Below, piece after piece: positions 1 to 11,774 of a DNA stretch of 64,000 nt; the first letter of the stretch is position 1; each line of letters opens with the position of its first letter. The stretch spans positions 29,074,851 through 29,138,850 of the forward strand of contig OU862909.1 in the NCBI GenBank assembly GCA_917880885.1. Reading direction: 5' to 3'. A model generated the notes under the pieces. It saw only the letters and a list, made by a program, of their open reading frames with translations, was not told the DNA's origin and did no database searches. Source of the DNA: Limnephilus marmoratus (lineage: Eukaryota; Arthropoda; Insecta; Trichoptera; Limnephilidae). A program made the position numbers and the translations under genes.

Positions 1-397
1 TGACTTCGCTGATTGACGATCTATAGAACGTAAACAATGTTTCCACACTATATTAGGACTTATGAAGTCTTAGAATTCGATACCATTAATTGTAGTAAGT
101 ATTCATTTTTTACAAGTATAATACGTTATTATATTAGTAAAAATAATTTTTTTTTCGCGCTTTCACGTAGTAAACAAATAAAATAGGACAGATTAGTCAC
201 TCACCTGTCCGACTTGCGAGTCGTTGCAAGTGAGACTCTGTGAGACAATAACACTACAAACAAACGTTAGTTTGCTGGAACGGGAATTCTGGAATTCCCC
301 TACGCACTGTTCGTAGCAGGGATTTCCCTATAACGGTTCGTTTTTATTACCGCGAAATTCGCATTTCTAATCTCGCTTTTGCGGTACTGAAAAACAG
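1..397. other. No gene recognised
   Basis: AT-rich, no coding or mobile signature apart from the minisatellite that follows. Confidence 0.6.
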
Positions 398-451
398 CGC
401 GAAATTCGCGAAATTCGTGAAATTCGCGAAATTCGCGAAATTCGCGAAATT
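398..451. repeat. 9-bp minisatellite (GAAATTCGC)
   Basis: About six tandem copies of GAAATTCGC with one variant (GAAATTCGT). The unit is nearly self-complementary, so both strands look alike. Confidence 0.85.
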
Positions 452-580
452 GCGGTAACGATATAACGGTATTGCATGCTCTAGATATAACTTTGATAAG
501 AATGGACGCCATTCAAAATACATAATTACTATAAGGGGGTAATGGGTAATCCAATGTGTTAGTAATCTACGTATTTACGT

Positions 581-2452
581 CAGGGCCGTAGCTAGAGTTG
601 AATTTAAGATAGGGCAGCGGTAATTACAGGTAGGGCGCAAGTAAAATGATCTGATCTGGGTTGGGGGGGGGGGGGGTTCCGGCACTTTTTAATATCTTGT
701 TAAAATTTTAATCATTTTTTTCATATTTTTGTTGCATATATGATTCAGACCGATTGAAATGGGCACGGAATTTTTCATAACTTATTCTGTGGTAAACCTG
801 GGGAATCCCCTTTCTTCAAGTGAATGTATAATAATGTCATCTTGATAACTGCAGCGACTGGCAACACCGTCCGGGTCGAATTTTGTTTTGCGCTTGGATT
901 TTTTATGACTAATATTCGGTGAGAATGATTGAGAGAAGTTCGTGGGCGATGCGCGACAATTCTAAGAAAGTTTCATGGATCATCAAACCATCCATGTGTT
1001 CCAAGTACAAAAGTAAGAGGAAAACCATTTTCTTGTTCTGGGTGTAGTATCTGAGCTAAAGCTGAGGACTTAGCAGATTAAATCCTGGGTTAAAACCAGT
1101 TTCATGTTCCGAATGATCTGTCAAAATTCCAGTAGCGGATTAATCTGCTGACACATTTCGAAGAAAACCGTTCTAATATTTCTAGTGGAGTTAAAATTTT
1201 TATTTCAAACCATTCCACAAAATTCGTAATTCGTAGGAAAACCATACTACGCATTATATGAGAGTAATACTAATTAAATCTGTGGACACGCAAGCAGATT
1301 CACTTAATTTAAAACCAGTTTTGTGGTCAGAATGTAAATTTCCAGTTTTGGATTCATCTGCTGACATATTTTTAAAGGAAAACGTTTTCATATTCGAAGT
1401 GAATTGGAGGTTATCTACCACATACCCGCCCGGTGTAAGTAAGAGACGGTTACTATTTAACGAGGACTCTTATTTTTTTATACAACGACCCTCCAATTAT
1501 AATTAACTAAAACTAGACCCTGTTGTCCCTGCATACGTTGTTAGCGAGCAGTATGCAAGTGCTTGATCTGATGACAAACCGTTTAGTATGGAGAAGGCCC
1601 GCAGATATCGATCTAGGGATTGGTTTATTTATGATTCAACCGTTGAATAACATCCCCAAACTGTTTGGGAATTCCCCCTAAGCAGTGATTGCAATACACG
1701 CACAGCCTCTCACCACTTACTTCAATTCCATCTATGGGCAGAATAAAGAATTGATACAATATATAATATAATCAAACACAAACCAAAAACAACAACAAAA
1801 ATTCCAACAAAAAATGAACTATGTAAAAGATACCCCTTCTAATCTATATTATTATGTATATCTACCTATCTACCTATCTGTATGTACCTTTATGTTATTA
1901 ATTGGTTATTTCATTTACATTTATATTTTATTTGGTTATTTCATTTTTATTTTATTCTTTCTCTTCTCTTTTTTTTTCTTTTGCTATGCTAAACAAATAA
2001 TAGGAACTATATTTGAAACTTTTTTTATTATTTTATTTTATATTCTTTCTTTTCTTTTTATTACCTCTTTCTATTTCATCAATTTTCTTTCTTTTTGTAC
2101 AAATCATGTTCAACATGTTCATACCCATAATTATTTGACTGTCCTAAAACGGGATAATACTCCTAGTTGGGCAGTCAAAATTTGATAAATTATGTATATA
2201 GATGTATATTATTGTGCTAAATAAACAAATAAAATAAAAAAAAAAAATAAATAAAAAAAATGATTCTTTGGTTAATTCGAAGCTGTTTAGTTAGATGTCG
2301 CTACGCTACCCTAATAGGGAGTTTTTTTTCAATTATGTCAAACAATGAACAAACAGTTTGCTAGTATATTATCATAGTCGATGGTATTTCTTAAGGTAGG
2401 GCACAGGTATTTTAAGGTAGGGCATTGCCCCCCCCCCCTAGCTACGGCCCTG
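581..2452. mobile_element. Non-autonomous hAT transposon with 8-bp duplication ATTTACGT
   Basis: The left end CAGGGCCGTAGCTAG (581) and the right end, whose complement reads CAGGGCCGTAGCTAGG (2452), are inverted repeats. Both are flanked by ATTTACGT (573-580 and 2453-2460). The 1.87-kb interior has no transposase motif. It includes an AT-rich tail with AATAAA-like runs and A-rich sequence near 2216-2260, probably a nested retroelement 3' end. Confidence 0.88.
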
Positions 2453-2802
2453 ATTTACGTTGTAGGGATGTTACATAAATAAGCACCATTTATATATGAA
2501 TACCGCACAAGAGTCCCGACTGAGCAAGTGAGACTATGGCATCCCCGATTGGGGTATGTTGTGAGGATAAAAATAGTGGGGAGGGGAAGCAGATGAGGAA
2601 GAGGAAGGTGGGGACGTACCTGGCTATTCAGATCTGCTCACCAAACACGGCTGAAAGCCATTTCATTTTTTATAAATTGAAATTTGTTTTGCCCAGTTGT
2701 AGTCTTAAAATTCTTTATTTTTTCATGGTCGAATCCATCCTTAGATATGGAAGACGAACTTGGGGGCACAAAAACATACATATAAAATTTACAAACAGCT
2801 AT

Positions 2803-2892
2803 GGGAACGTACCCATAATACGTGACCAAGCGTGGCATTTTGAAGATCCCCCCCCCCCCCCTGAACGGGTCACGTAGTATGGGTACGTTCCC
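2803..2892. mobile_element. 90-bp palindromic MITE, TAT duplication
   Basis: Arms GGGAACGTACCCATA at 2803 and its inverted copy ending 2892 (about 25 bp each, one mismatch) enclose about 40 bp containing a C14 run. TAT flanks both ends (2800-2802 and 2893-2895). It interrupts a small plus-strand LINE remnant (FFMVESILRYGRRTWG at about 2718-2770). Confidence 0.75.
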
Positions 2893-3005
2893 TATAATAC
2901 AAAAAAATAATATCACCGAATATTTACAAACAAAGAAATAAGTAATCTAAAACTACTGTGTGGTTCTGAGGGCCTACATATTTCCAATAAAGGGTCTTCT
3001 TTGGT

Positions 3006-3469
3006 CATCATCATCATCATCTGTGGCTCTACAACCCAGGTCGGGTCTTTGCCTCCAGCAGAGCCTGCCTCCATGACTGTCGGTGTTGTGCTGCGCTGCG
3101 CCAGTTTCGGATGCCGATGGTGCTTGCATCCTTCACCACTCCATCCAGCCATCGAAGCTTTGGTCTTCCAACTCTTCTCCGACCCCCAGGTGCACCATCC
3201 ATAATTCGCTTTGGAATATCTCCTTCGCTCATTCTCTGGATATGTCCAGCCCACCTGAGTCTTCCAGTTTTGATTTCCTTGGATATATTAGGGTCCTCGT
3301 AAAGATCGTATAGCTCCTGGTTGTATCTGATACGCCATTCTCCATTATCACAGACTGGGCCGTAAATCCTTCGCAGCACCTTCCTTTCAAAACTTTCTAG
3401 GGCTCCTTCATCACCCTTACTGATTGTCCAGCATTCCGAACCATACATAAGAACAGGTCGTATAAGGGT
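3006..3469 (-). mobile_element. 5'-truncated LINE with (ATG)n-type tail, flanked by a 56-bp duplication
   Basis: Minus frame 3029-3448 encodes the C-terminal end of a LINE ORF2 (MYGSECWTISKGDE, LRWAGHIQRMSEGD, GRPKLRWLDGVVKD). The minus-strand 3' end is a GAT microsatellite (CATCATCATCATCATC on + from 3006), as in RTE-like elements. The segment 2950-3005 is repeated at 3470-3525 with one mismatch, immediately on both sides of the insert. It therefore looks like an unusually long target-site duplication. Confidence 0.82.
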
Positions 3470-4034
3470 AAACTACTGTGTGGTTCTGAGGGCCTACATA
3501 CTTCCAATAAAGGGTCTTCTTTGGTACATTATTATAATGGATAGGTAATGAGGGAGAAAGCAAGTACAAAAAGCAACTGATGCATAATCACACCACAACA
3601 TTCACTGAAAATAATGGCCTCATAACTCCAAGAGTAAAAGCCGAACGCCTAAATACTTAATACCGGAGATTTTAAATAACTTACTTTTAAATAAAAACAC
3701 TAAGCGTTGGCTAATAAGTGACGAATCAATGTATTTCTGAACATTTCAACGTACCTGCCTAAATAGCTAACTAAATAATATGAAGAAATTTCATAGTAAT
3801 TAGTACCTAATGCACGATAATGCACAGTGAAGGTAGGTATATCTTTCTCTGATGCCATCTAGTGGCGATTTTGTGGTTGAACCACATTGCCCCCATAAAT
3901 GATTGATATTGATTCCTCTCGCGGATAAAACTTGGAAACAAAGCTAACAATTGAAAAATAATATAACGTGATGGAGAAACTCGGGGATTTTCGTTATTTG
4001 TTTTGGGGTGTTATGCCGTGTTGCGCTACCTCCT

Positions 4035-4090
4035 TCTTTAGCCAACGTTTCGGACATCGTTGCAGTATCCATCATCAGGGCAGATCCGGT
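4035..4090 (-). other. Hammerhead-ribozyme-like motif (Penelope-type repeat end)
   Basis: On the minus strand CTGATGA (4072-4078) is followed by an imperfect hairpin (GGATA with TGTCC), GAAAC (to 4048) and GTTGGC. This is the core order of hammerhead ribozymes found in Penelope-like elements. One extra base separates CTGATGA from the stem, so activity is uncertain. The surrounding 3990-4090 sequence recurs inverted at 47615-47730. Confidence 0.5.
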
Positions 4091-4177
4091 AGATGTGTCT
4101 GCAGAGCTCCGATTTCGTTGATAACCTTTGGTATCGTACGCTTCTAGCTTAACCTATCTCTGTATTTATATAAAGAA

Positions 4178-4230
4178 CTAGCAAAGCTCCCCGGCGTTGC
4201 TCTGGCTTTACAAATAGTTTTTCAAAATCG
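4178..4230 (-). mobile_element. Helitron-like 3' terminus
   Basis: On the minus strand GCAACGCCGGGGAGCTTTG is followed by CTAG and then T at 4177, the 3' signature of Helitrons (CTRR before T). The 5' end was not located. Similar GGGCAACGCCGG segments occur at 5317-5335 and 5487-5497, so several such ends may lie in 4.2-5.5 kb. Confidence 0.5.
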
Positions 4231-4294
4231 GACATGGACAGTGACGTTCATCTTTTTATTATTTTAAGTATTAGATACATTAGCTCTTCAATGG

Positions 4295-4675
4295 ACAATT
4301 TCCATCAGGGCCTGTGTCATCTTTGGGGAAGGTATGTGAATGGTATTTTTAAGGAAAAGAAGGAGACGAAGATCTGAAAAGGAAAATTTTGTGAGGGGTG
4401 GATAGAAATCTGGGGTTCAGTGTGTCCAGGGAGACGGAAGTATTAATCCATCCCTCCCACTGTGGTGCAGGTCGATGGATCGAGAGAGTTCGGCTGGAAA
4501 GGTTAAAAGGTCTCCCCCGACCTCCCTTGAACCCAGTTTCTCTTGATCCGGCCCACCACAAGATCTAGACAAAACAAAAACCCCCATGAACCTGGGCAAC
4601 CCTGCTAATTCACCAAAACTAGCGAAATGCTTTGTGCGACTTAGGGCGATGGTATTCATTCCCACCTCTCAAATT
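4295..4675 (-). repeat. Interspersed repeat sharing the LINE 3' end (copy 1)
   Basis: The left end carries the inverted TGTGTCATCTTTGGGGAAGG segment of the 8.3-kb LINE tail; the rest (GGAATCTGGGGTTCAGTGTG, CCATCCCTCCCACTG) recurs at 15.9 and 48.5 kb. No coding frame. The layout, shared LINE 3' end plus an unrelated body, resembles a SINE or a rearranged LINE. Confidence 0.6.
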
Positions 4676-5006
4676 GTTTTGAAGATCAAGTTAGCAAAAT
4701 TTCATCAATCTCGGAATAAAACTGTGGATTTGTAAAAATCAGATCAGCTGATTTGATTATTTGCTGCCAGCCCGCCCCAGACATATAAATCTTCTTCTTC
4801 TTCTTCTTATAAATAAAGTTCACTGTATGTGGCGGCGGGCGGGCGGCGTGGATTTGAATTATACAAATCTACAGTTTTTTTCCGAGATTTTTGAAACTTT
4901 GCATAGGTAATTGACCATAATTGACCGTCAAAACAAGGGGGGTCATGTCTGTAAGAGATTTGCACATGAGATTTCGAAAAACTACCCCTTCTCCTCTTCT
5001 CACCGC

Positions 5007-5230
5007 TTTTTTTTACGTGAACTCCACACAGGAGCCCACACAGGCCCTGAGGAAAATAATTTCCCTCAGGGCCTATGTCATCTTTGGGGATGCTGTGTAG
5101 GGGGTTTTTTGAGGAAAGGAAGGAGAGGAGAGTTCTGGGAAGGAAAAGGGTTTAAGGGGTGGGTAGGAATCTGGGGTTCAGTGTGTCCTGGTCATCCGCC
5201 TCCAATACCTAGACAAACCTCACCGCTTAC
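5007..5230 (-). repeat. Interspersed repeat with LINE-type 3' end (copy 2)
   Basis: Oligo-T at 5009-5015, then the inverted LINE 3' end with a perfect stem (GGCCCTGAGG 5043-5052, complement 5064-5073), then TGGGGATGCTGTGTAG and the shared body TAGGAATCTGGGGTTCAGTG. Minus-strand insertion. Confidence 0.7.
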
Positions 5231-5479
5231 AGCAGATGAAATATTGCTCATTTGAAGTTCAAAATAAGAGGAAAATTACTATCTACATCTGATTTCGAAA
5301 AAACTCTGCATAAAGGCCGGGCAACGCCGGGGACATCATATAGATATAGAAGGATATAAAGAAGCATCCGTATGTTTTTCATAAAAATCCACAATTTTAT
5401 TTCGAGGAACGAGGAACAAGAGGAACTTGTCTACATTACTCACTCATTGTCTACATTTTAGATTAGAAAAACTCTGCGT

Positions 5480-6320
5480 AAAGCCCGGGCAACGCCAATT
5501 AAACTGATTATAAAATATTGTTTAATAAATAATGTAATATTAATGACAGCGCTTGCAACAAAATAGCGGAAATTAAAATCTTGTATATAGTACGTAAATA
5601 ATAATTAAACACAATCATAAAATTGCAATATTTTATCAGAAATATTTGTAGATAAGATTGATGATACTACGCAGGTAAGTATTTTCCTTGGCGGCCTCAA
5701 GATAAAAATCTCTGACGTACGTAACATATATAAGTATTTATGTATTTCCGTTGTTTTTCACTACATCCCAAGAAAGAAAATTGTTACTCAATACCTATAA
5801 ACACTACAAAAAGAATAATGAGATACGGATGTGGAGAAAACTTTATTGCAGAATTTCAATGCTAAAAATTTCAACGAAAACTTCCACTGGGTAATCCAAT
5901 TTAATAAAATCCATTTTACACATGGACATATGAATATATATGGACCTGCCCTAAGTGATAAAAGCTTATTATTTTCCCCTCCCCATAGCGGTTCCATGGA
6001 GCCGGCTGGGCTTACGAGAGCCTCGCTTGAATCTAAAAAATGTGACGTCATCATTCTTGTCCTGACCAGAGTCGAGCTCACATCGTTTATTTTACGCATA
6101 GACATCCATGTCCGTGATTTTACGAAATAAAACGGCAAAAATGATAGCTTGTGCTATACACTATACCCTAAAATATGTGGACATAACGAATGTGGGCGGT
6201 TCTCCAGTGAGCTCGTCGCTGGTTACAGGGGTAAGTAAATTATGAAACATGAAACATTTGTAAAAGTGTCTTAACTAAATACGGCAACAAAATATTCGCC
6301 TGTGAAAAGTGGCGAACTAT
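5480..6320. other. No gene recognised
   Basis: Overlapping frames on both strands at 5788-6138 have no family resemblance and mirror each other, so I do not call a gene. Confidence 0.55.
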
Positions 6321-6321
6321 G

Positions 6322-6371
6322 ATTTTACGTTATTTTGTTGATGGTTGCGTATCAACAAAATAACGTAAAAT
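6322..6371. repeat. Perfect 21-bp inverted repeat
   Basis: Arms 6322-6342 and 6351-6371 are exactly complementary (ATTTTACGTTATTTTGTTGA plus T) around an 8-bp loop GGTTGCGT. No TSD is evident; either a short MITE or a snap-back duplication. Confidence 0.85.
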
Positions 6372-6846
6372 ATAACCTATATTATTTCTAGGCGCTCAAA
6401 AACTTGCAGTAGGCATAACATTTTTTGGAGATTAGTTGAAAAATAATAGAAACGTTTGGTCAATCCGTGGGAAATAGAAAATAAAATCACCTAAAATTTT
6501 ACGTGGTTACGTACGTAATAATGGTACATTTAGTAAAAACACCAATTTCACCAGCCTTCTTGTAGGAACTAATATCGACCTACAAGACATTATTATAATA
6601 ATGCTTGTGCACATTTTAAAATATTTTCCGTTATTATGCAATATTATTACTATGTTATTTTTGCAATATAAATGTATCTAATGTAAGGTAATAATAATTC
6701 ATAAATTTTGACTTCTTAATTACTGTTCGTATCTGTGTTTTTTCCACAATAATAAAAATAAAAACAATTTGGATTTAGGGAATTAATAAGAAAAAAACGT
6801 TAAACTTAGTAATTGACTACTGGAAAGAAGACTTGGATAAACACTA

Positions 6847-6847
<1 letters not shown>

Positions 6848-6906
<59 letters not shown>
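6848..6906. repeat. (TA)n microsatellite
   Basis: About 29 uninterrupted TA units. Confidence 0.95.
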
Positions 6907-6910
<4 letters not shown>

Positions 6911-6972
6911 TATTTTTAGACAATATCAGAGAGCATTTGAATCAATAGACAGGAAAAGATTAAACGATACGG

Positions 6973-7172
6973 CAAGAGCGGATCCAGGGGGGGGGTCATG
7001 GAGTCGTGACCCCCCCCTGGGCTGGGTCCAGGACCTAGGTGGACCTACTTTTCACTTGTATCTATTATTATAAAAATCAAATTATAACTTCTAGTGACTT
7101 GATCACGACTATGTGACCCCCCCCCCTGGCGTTATGTGACCCCCCCTGGCGCCAAAGCTGGATCCGCCCTTG
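6973..7172. mobile_element. 200-bp hAT MITE, duplication CGATACGG
   Basis: Ends CAAGAGCGGATCCAG and the complement of CTGGATCCGCCCTTG form TIRs. CGATACGG flanks both sides (6965-6972 and 7173-7180). The inside is C- or G-rich with three GTGACCCCCC-type blocks. Confidence 0.92.
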
Positions 7173-7180
7173 CGATACGG

Positions 7181-7317
7181 TCAGTGACTGAGTTGGCGTC
7201 TCACCTGAGTCCCACCCAGGCTTTGTGACCTCAATTATTTATCGGCTGGCTAAGTCCTCCATCACGACACAAGCAAGATTTTCCGCGTAATGTGGTGGAA
7301 GTAGGAGATTTCAAAGT
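7181..7317 (+). mobile_element. SINE-like repeat (copy 1, fragment)
   Basis: CAGTGACTGAGTTGGCGTC, GAGTCCCACCCAGGC, CGGCTGGCTAAGTCCTCCATC and GTGGTGGAAGTAGGAGATT are shared with 34717-34912. The first 60 bp resemble a degenerate tRNA A box and B box. Confidence 0.55.
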
Positions 7318-8739
7318 TTTTTTTTTAATGTTCTTTATTCAGTAAAGTTTATACATTACAGTAAATGGATAATTTTTTGGCCATCACAGTAGGTAAATGC
7401 CCGTGTTGTAGTGGCCAATTTTATGTTAAGTATAATAATACAAATTAAAAATAAGTTGAATGAAAAACAAAATAATATAAAAATAAAATAAAATAATTTA
7501 TACCTCTAAAACAAGTATGATGTATAAAGGAATTAAAAATAATGCAAGATATCTACATACGTTTAAGATATATGAATATAAAAAATAAGTATGGAAAAAC
7601 AGAAAAAATTAAATTAATATGAAGAGTATATGAAAGAAAATACGTATTATTGAATTAAAAATAATACAAGGAGCATGTATCAAAAAAAAATAAAAGAATA
7701 CAAGTACATTTGTGTAATTAAAATACAAGTACAAGTGTGTTTGTGAAAAATACAAATACAATATAAAATCAAAGAAAGTACTATTTGGTAAGAGAGTAGG
7801 GATAAGTTATATCTTATGGTATGGGGGCTCCATTGAAGCCAGAGTAAAGCTAGCCTCCCAAAAACTGGGCGTACTGTACAGGGCCCGCAGATACTTTAAT
7901 AGTACACAACTGCTAACCTTGTACAAATCACAAGTACGCCCCACGGTTGAATTTGGCAGCCATCTCTGGTCTGGAGCTCCAAAATACCTGAAAAATACCC
8001 TCGACTCTGTGCAGAAACGGGCGGTCCGTTTGATAGATTCTCCCATCTTAACAGACGGATTGCAATCTTTAGAGCACAGGCGTCGGGTGGGAATGCTATC
8101 CTTGTTCTACCGGTATTACAATGGAAGATGCTCCGAGGAACTAGCATCATTGATCCCTTCGGCACCGGTGCATAGTCGGGAAACACGCCAAACGCGTGCC
8201 CAACATTTGTACACGGTTGACATTTGTCACATGAGAACGGGTCGTTTCTTCGACTCGTTCTTGTGTTCAACAGCTCGGCTGTGGAATGATTTGCCGGCCT
8301 CTGTGTTTCCTCCTTCCTACAACATGGGTCTCTTCAAGACCAATGTTCATTCCTTCCTCTCCTCAAAAAGACCCTCCACACAGCATCCCAGATGACATAG
8401 GCCCTGAGGGAAATTATTTTCCTCAGGGCCTCCTGTGTGGAGTTAATGTAAAAAAAAAAAAAAAAAAAAATCTTGATGAGCGATTTGCATGTGCGTGTTA
8501 TGGTATCATAGGTATATAGATATATATCAGAAGTTTTTGTGTAAATCCACGTTTGAGTTAAGGCTAAAAATATGTAGGTACTCAAATATGGAATTTTTTT
8601 CACAATATTTTTCGTAATAAATACTTGAGTATAAGAAACATGTCAGTGGTGTTAAACATTTTTTAATGATGAATATGAAAGAGAAATATATGGTTCTGTA
8701 ATATACAAGTTATTTAAATTATTTACTGTTGGTATAGGT
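7318..8739 (-). mobile_element. 3' UTR of the minus-strand LINE, split by a second LINE
   Basis: The sequence starts with oligo-T at 7318 (poly-A on the minus strand) and includes a segment CCCGTGTTGTAGTGG that recurs at 13550-13570 in another copy. The block is AT-rich and non-coding. The interval 7801-8470 is an unrelated plus-strand LINE tail; after it the LINE sequence resumes at 8471 and reaches the ORF stop at 8740. Confidence 0.6.
7801..8470 (+). mobile_element. 5'-truncated LINE (RT C-terminus and 3' end with stem-loop and poly-A)
   Basis: Frame 7919-8395 encodes the C-terminal end of a LINE reverse transcriptase (LYKSQVRPTVEFGSHLWSG, DSVQKRAVRLIDSP, EHRRRVGMLSLFYRYYNG, STARLWNDLPASVFP) and stops at 8393-8395. 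Just after the stop is a perfect 10-bp stem, GGCCCTGAGG at 8400-8409 with its complement at 8421-8430. A short tail follows, then about 20 A residues (8451-8470). Only the last roughly 200 codons of ORF2 remain. The same 3' end is found on several other repeats in the window. Confidence 0.88.
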
Positions 8740-11700
8740 TCATATGTTCCTTAAAGAAATTCGCCCCTTTTCAGATATCCATTTATGCACACCGGTTGCA
8801 AAGTGAGTAAGTGTTTTTGATGTTTTGATGTCGTTATTTAACGTGTTGAATATTTTAGGTGCAATGTATGAGTATTGCCTTTGCGAAAAAGTGGTTTTTG
8901 TTACAGGAATTATGCATTTTCCATGCTTTGAGTAGCGTGTATGTATGTCCGTTTGCGTAGAGTTTATCAATCCATTTTTCCAGATATGGATAAAAGCTAT
9001 CTTGATATACAGTTGGCGAATGTCAAGGACGAGTTTCTTGAAAAGTGGCTCTGATGGATGAGAGGGGGAACATTTGAAGATGACCCTTAGCAAAAGTTTT
9101 TGTACGGTCACTAGAGGGTAGAGGATGGATGCTGCACAACCTCCCCATCCTATAATGCCATACGTTGTTATCGATTGAAATAGAGCAAAATATACAGTTC
9201 TTAGAGTGTTTATATCAAGGATTGATCGTAGAGAATAAAAAATATGGCGTAACTTACGGAGTCTCTTAGTTATGGAGTTAATATGGGCCTCCCAGCGTAA
9301 TTTGTTATCTATAATGACACCTAGGTATTTTATTACATTTGATGGTTTAAGATTTGGGCATGAGCAGCTATTATTGGGTGTTTGTGGAGATGTGTCTAGA
9401 TTTTGTGAGCAAGTGTGAATGATTAATTTAGGAAGGTTTTCTGGGAGTGTGAATTTACGGATTGAAAAGTGTATGTATTGTGTTTTTTGTACATTTAGGG
9501 TGAGGAGGTTGGAGTCTAGCCATTTTTTAATTTTGTTAAGACCATAATTTGCCTTCTCTATTGATGTCTTCCATGATTTGTTAGTGAATATGATAACCGT
9601 GTCATCGGCGAAAGGTATTATATTGCCATCAATGTCCAGTTTCAATGGGGGTTCATATATATGAGAAATAGGAGCGGACCTAGAACACTTCCTTGGGGCA
9701 CACCGTAGGAGATAGATAGACATTTACTTCTATATGCTCGATTTGAGTGAAGGACAGTTGTTTGCGATCTTTGTGTAAGGTAGCTTTTAAACCATTTTAG
9801 GGCAGTACCTTCTATCCCAATCTGTTGTAGTTTTTTTAGGAGAATGTGATGTGAAATAGTAGCAAAGGCTTTTGATAAGTCTAGAAAGACAGCAAGAGGT
9901 TTATTACCCTTATCAAGGTTATCGGATATCAGTTTGGTGAAGGTTGCAATTGTATCATCAGTACTACGGTTTTTGCGAAAGCCATACTGGTTATTTGAAA
10001 GGATTTTATTTTCCTCAAGGAACTTAACCAGTTTTAGTTTTACTACTTTTTCAATGATTTTGGAGATTGTACTCAGTAGAGATATTGGCCTGTAACTATT
10101 TAGGGAAGATCTGTCACCTGATTTGTAAATAGGGATGATTGAGGCATGTTTAAGAGAGTTTGGGAATATAGCGGATTGGAGACTAAGGTTTATAATATGC
10201 TCTAGAGGCTTGGCTATAAGTATTTTTAAATATTTTGTAAGTTTAGTAGAGATTTCATCTACTCCTGTTGAGTGAGTATTTTTTAAAGTTGATATGATTT
10301 CTATAATTTCTAATTCTGTAGTGGGGGTGAAAAGGAAAGGACTATATCTCAGGTGAGTCAGGGATATTTCGTTTGCAAGTTCATGTTCCGAAACACTATT
10401 TCTTGTCAAAATATGATTGGAAAGGTTAGAACCAATTGTGGTGAAAAACTCATTGAGATGATCTGCGATTTTTTCAGATTCATTACCTGTGTTTGTTAGT
10501 AAATGACCATCAACGTTAATCTTGTTTATGGGTGTTGTCGTTACTTTAGTGTAAGATATGTCTTTAATGATATTCCATATTTTTTTCTTGTCATTCTCTG
10601 CGTTATTTATTTGTTTTTTATAGTAATCTTCTCTGGCCATTAAAGTAATTTTTTTGCACACATTTCTGTATTTCTTGTAAAACAGGTGAGATTCATGGTC
10701 GTTGGGATTTTTTTTACAGAGTGCGTGTAGTTTATCGCGCTTACGAATACAGTGTAGGATACCAACAGTTATCCAAGGCTTAAGTTTAGAATCATGGTGT
10801 TTAGTTTCATGAGTTGTGTCTGATGTAGCGTTGGTTAGATGGATATGTAGTGTGTCAACAAGAGATTTGCAGGCCAGACTGGGATCAATCTGTTTGTAAA
10901 CATTTAACCAATTTTCTTGAGAGACCAAGTCAAAAAATGTATTATAAGATATTTTCTTTTGCGTGATTACGTGTTGCGGTGGTTTATGTATTTTATTAGA
11001 CAGAGATGTTATGGTAGCGTAGTGGTCTGTGACAGTGCATTGGTATACAAGAGATCTGGTTTTTAATTTACATTTTGAAAACACATGATCAATGCAACTC
11101 ACAGACGAGCCAGATATCCTGGTGGGTGCTGTAATGGCTGGGACGAAACCTTGTAGTGTTAGTAGGTTTATATATTCATTGACTTGAGGATGTGTGGAAT
11201 TTATTATATATATATTGAGATCACCGATAATAAGGATATTATCACAATTTTTCACACATGATAGAGATTGATTAAGTGAATTTATAAATGGGGTTATGTT
11301 AGATGTGCTTGGTGATCGATATATAGAAAATATGGTTACATGGTTTTCTATTTCAGTTTTGTGACAATTAGAGTCGTTGATTATGATTTCGTTCACTGAG
11401 TGAGATATATGATTTTTGATGAATACGATAACTCCCTCGTTCTGTGTTAGGTTATTCTGTGTGTTGTAGTGGGTGTAGTTTGTTATGTTTTTTGGAATGT
11501 AGTTTTCATTGATCCAGCATTCAGTTAAAATGATTATGTCAAAGTCTGAATTCAGATCTATGAGAACTAACAATAGTTCGTTGAAATTACGGTTTATGCT
11601 TCTGACATTCATTGAGAACATTTTTAGGGCAGGTTGAGTTAATATTTTTTGAACTTCGAGAGGATTGTTTGTCTCTGTACATGGAATTATGGACAAATTG

Positions 11701-11774
11701 TCTAATTGATCAGTTATATCTACCATTTTTAATGTTTGTATAAAGCATAGTAAGTTGTAATGGTTTTGATGCAA
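8740..11774 (-). pseudogene. Non-LTR retrotransposon ORF2 (endonuclease plus reverse transcriptase), CR1/Jockey-like, frameshifted
   Basis: Two overlapping frames, 9642-11774 then 8740-9723, together code a LINE ORF2 of about 1,000 residues. The N-terminal half is an exonuclease-endonuclease-phosphatase domain (MNVRSINRNFNELL, ILTECWINENY, IIGDLN, CIDHVF). The RT follows: NQYGFRKNRSTDDTI, VFLDLSKAFATISH, GVPQGSVLGPLLFL and FADDT, with thumb motif WLDSNLLTLNVQKTQ. The frame is lost by a small deletion near 9650-9660, just before the FADD box. The Asp usual after AF in motif A is Ala. The rest is intact, so this is a fairly young copy. Its 3' UTR appears to continue leftwards to the oligo-T at 7318, interrupted by a plus-strand LINE tail. 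Confidence 0.9.

Noticed and set aside
1814..2185. 123-codon frame rich in Phe, Tyr, Ile
   Set aside because: Direct result of T-rich sequence in a retroelement tail; not a membrane protein gene.
5788..6138. Pair of overlapping 100-116 codon frames on opposite strands
   Set aside because: No family resemblance, no splice signals and low-complexity ends; most likely chance.
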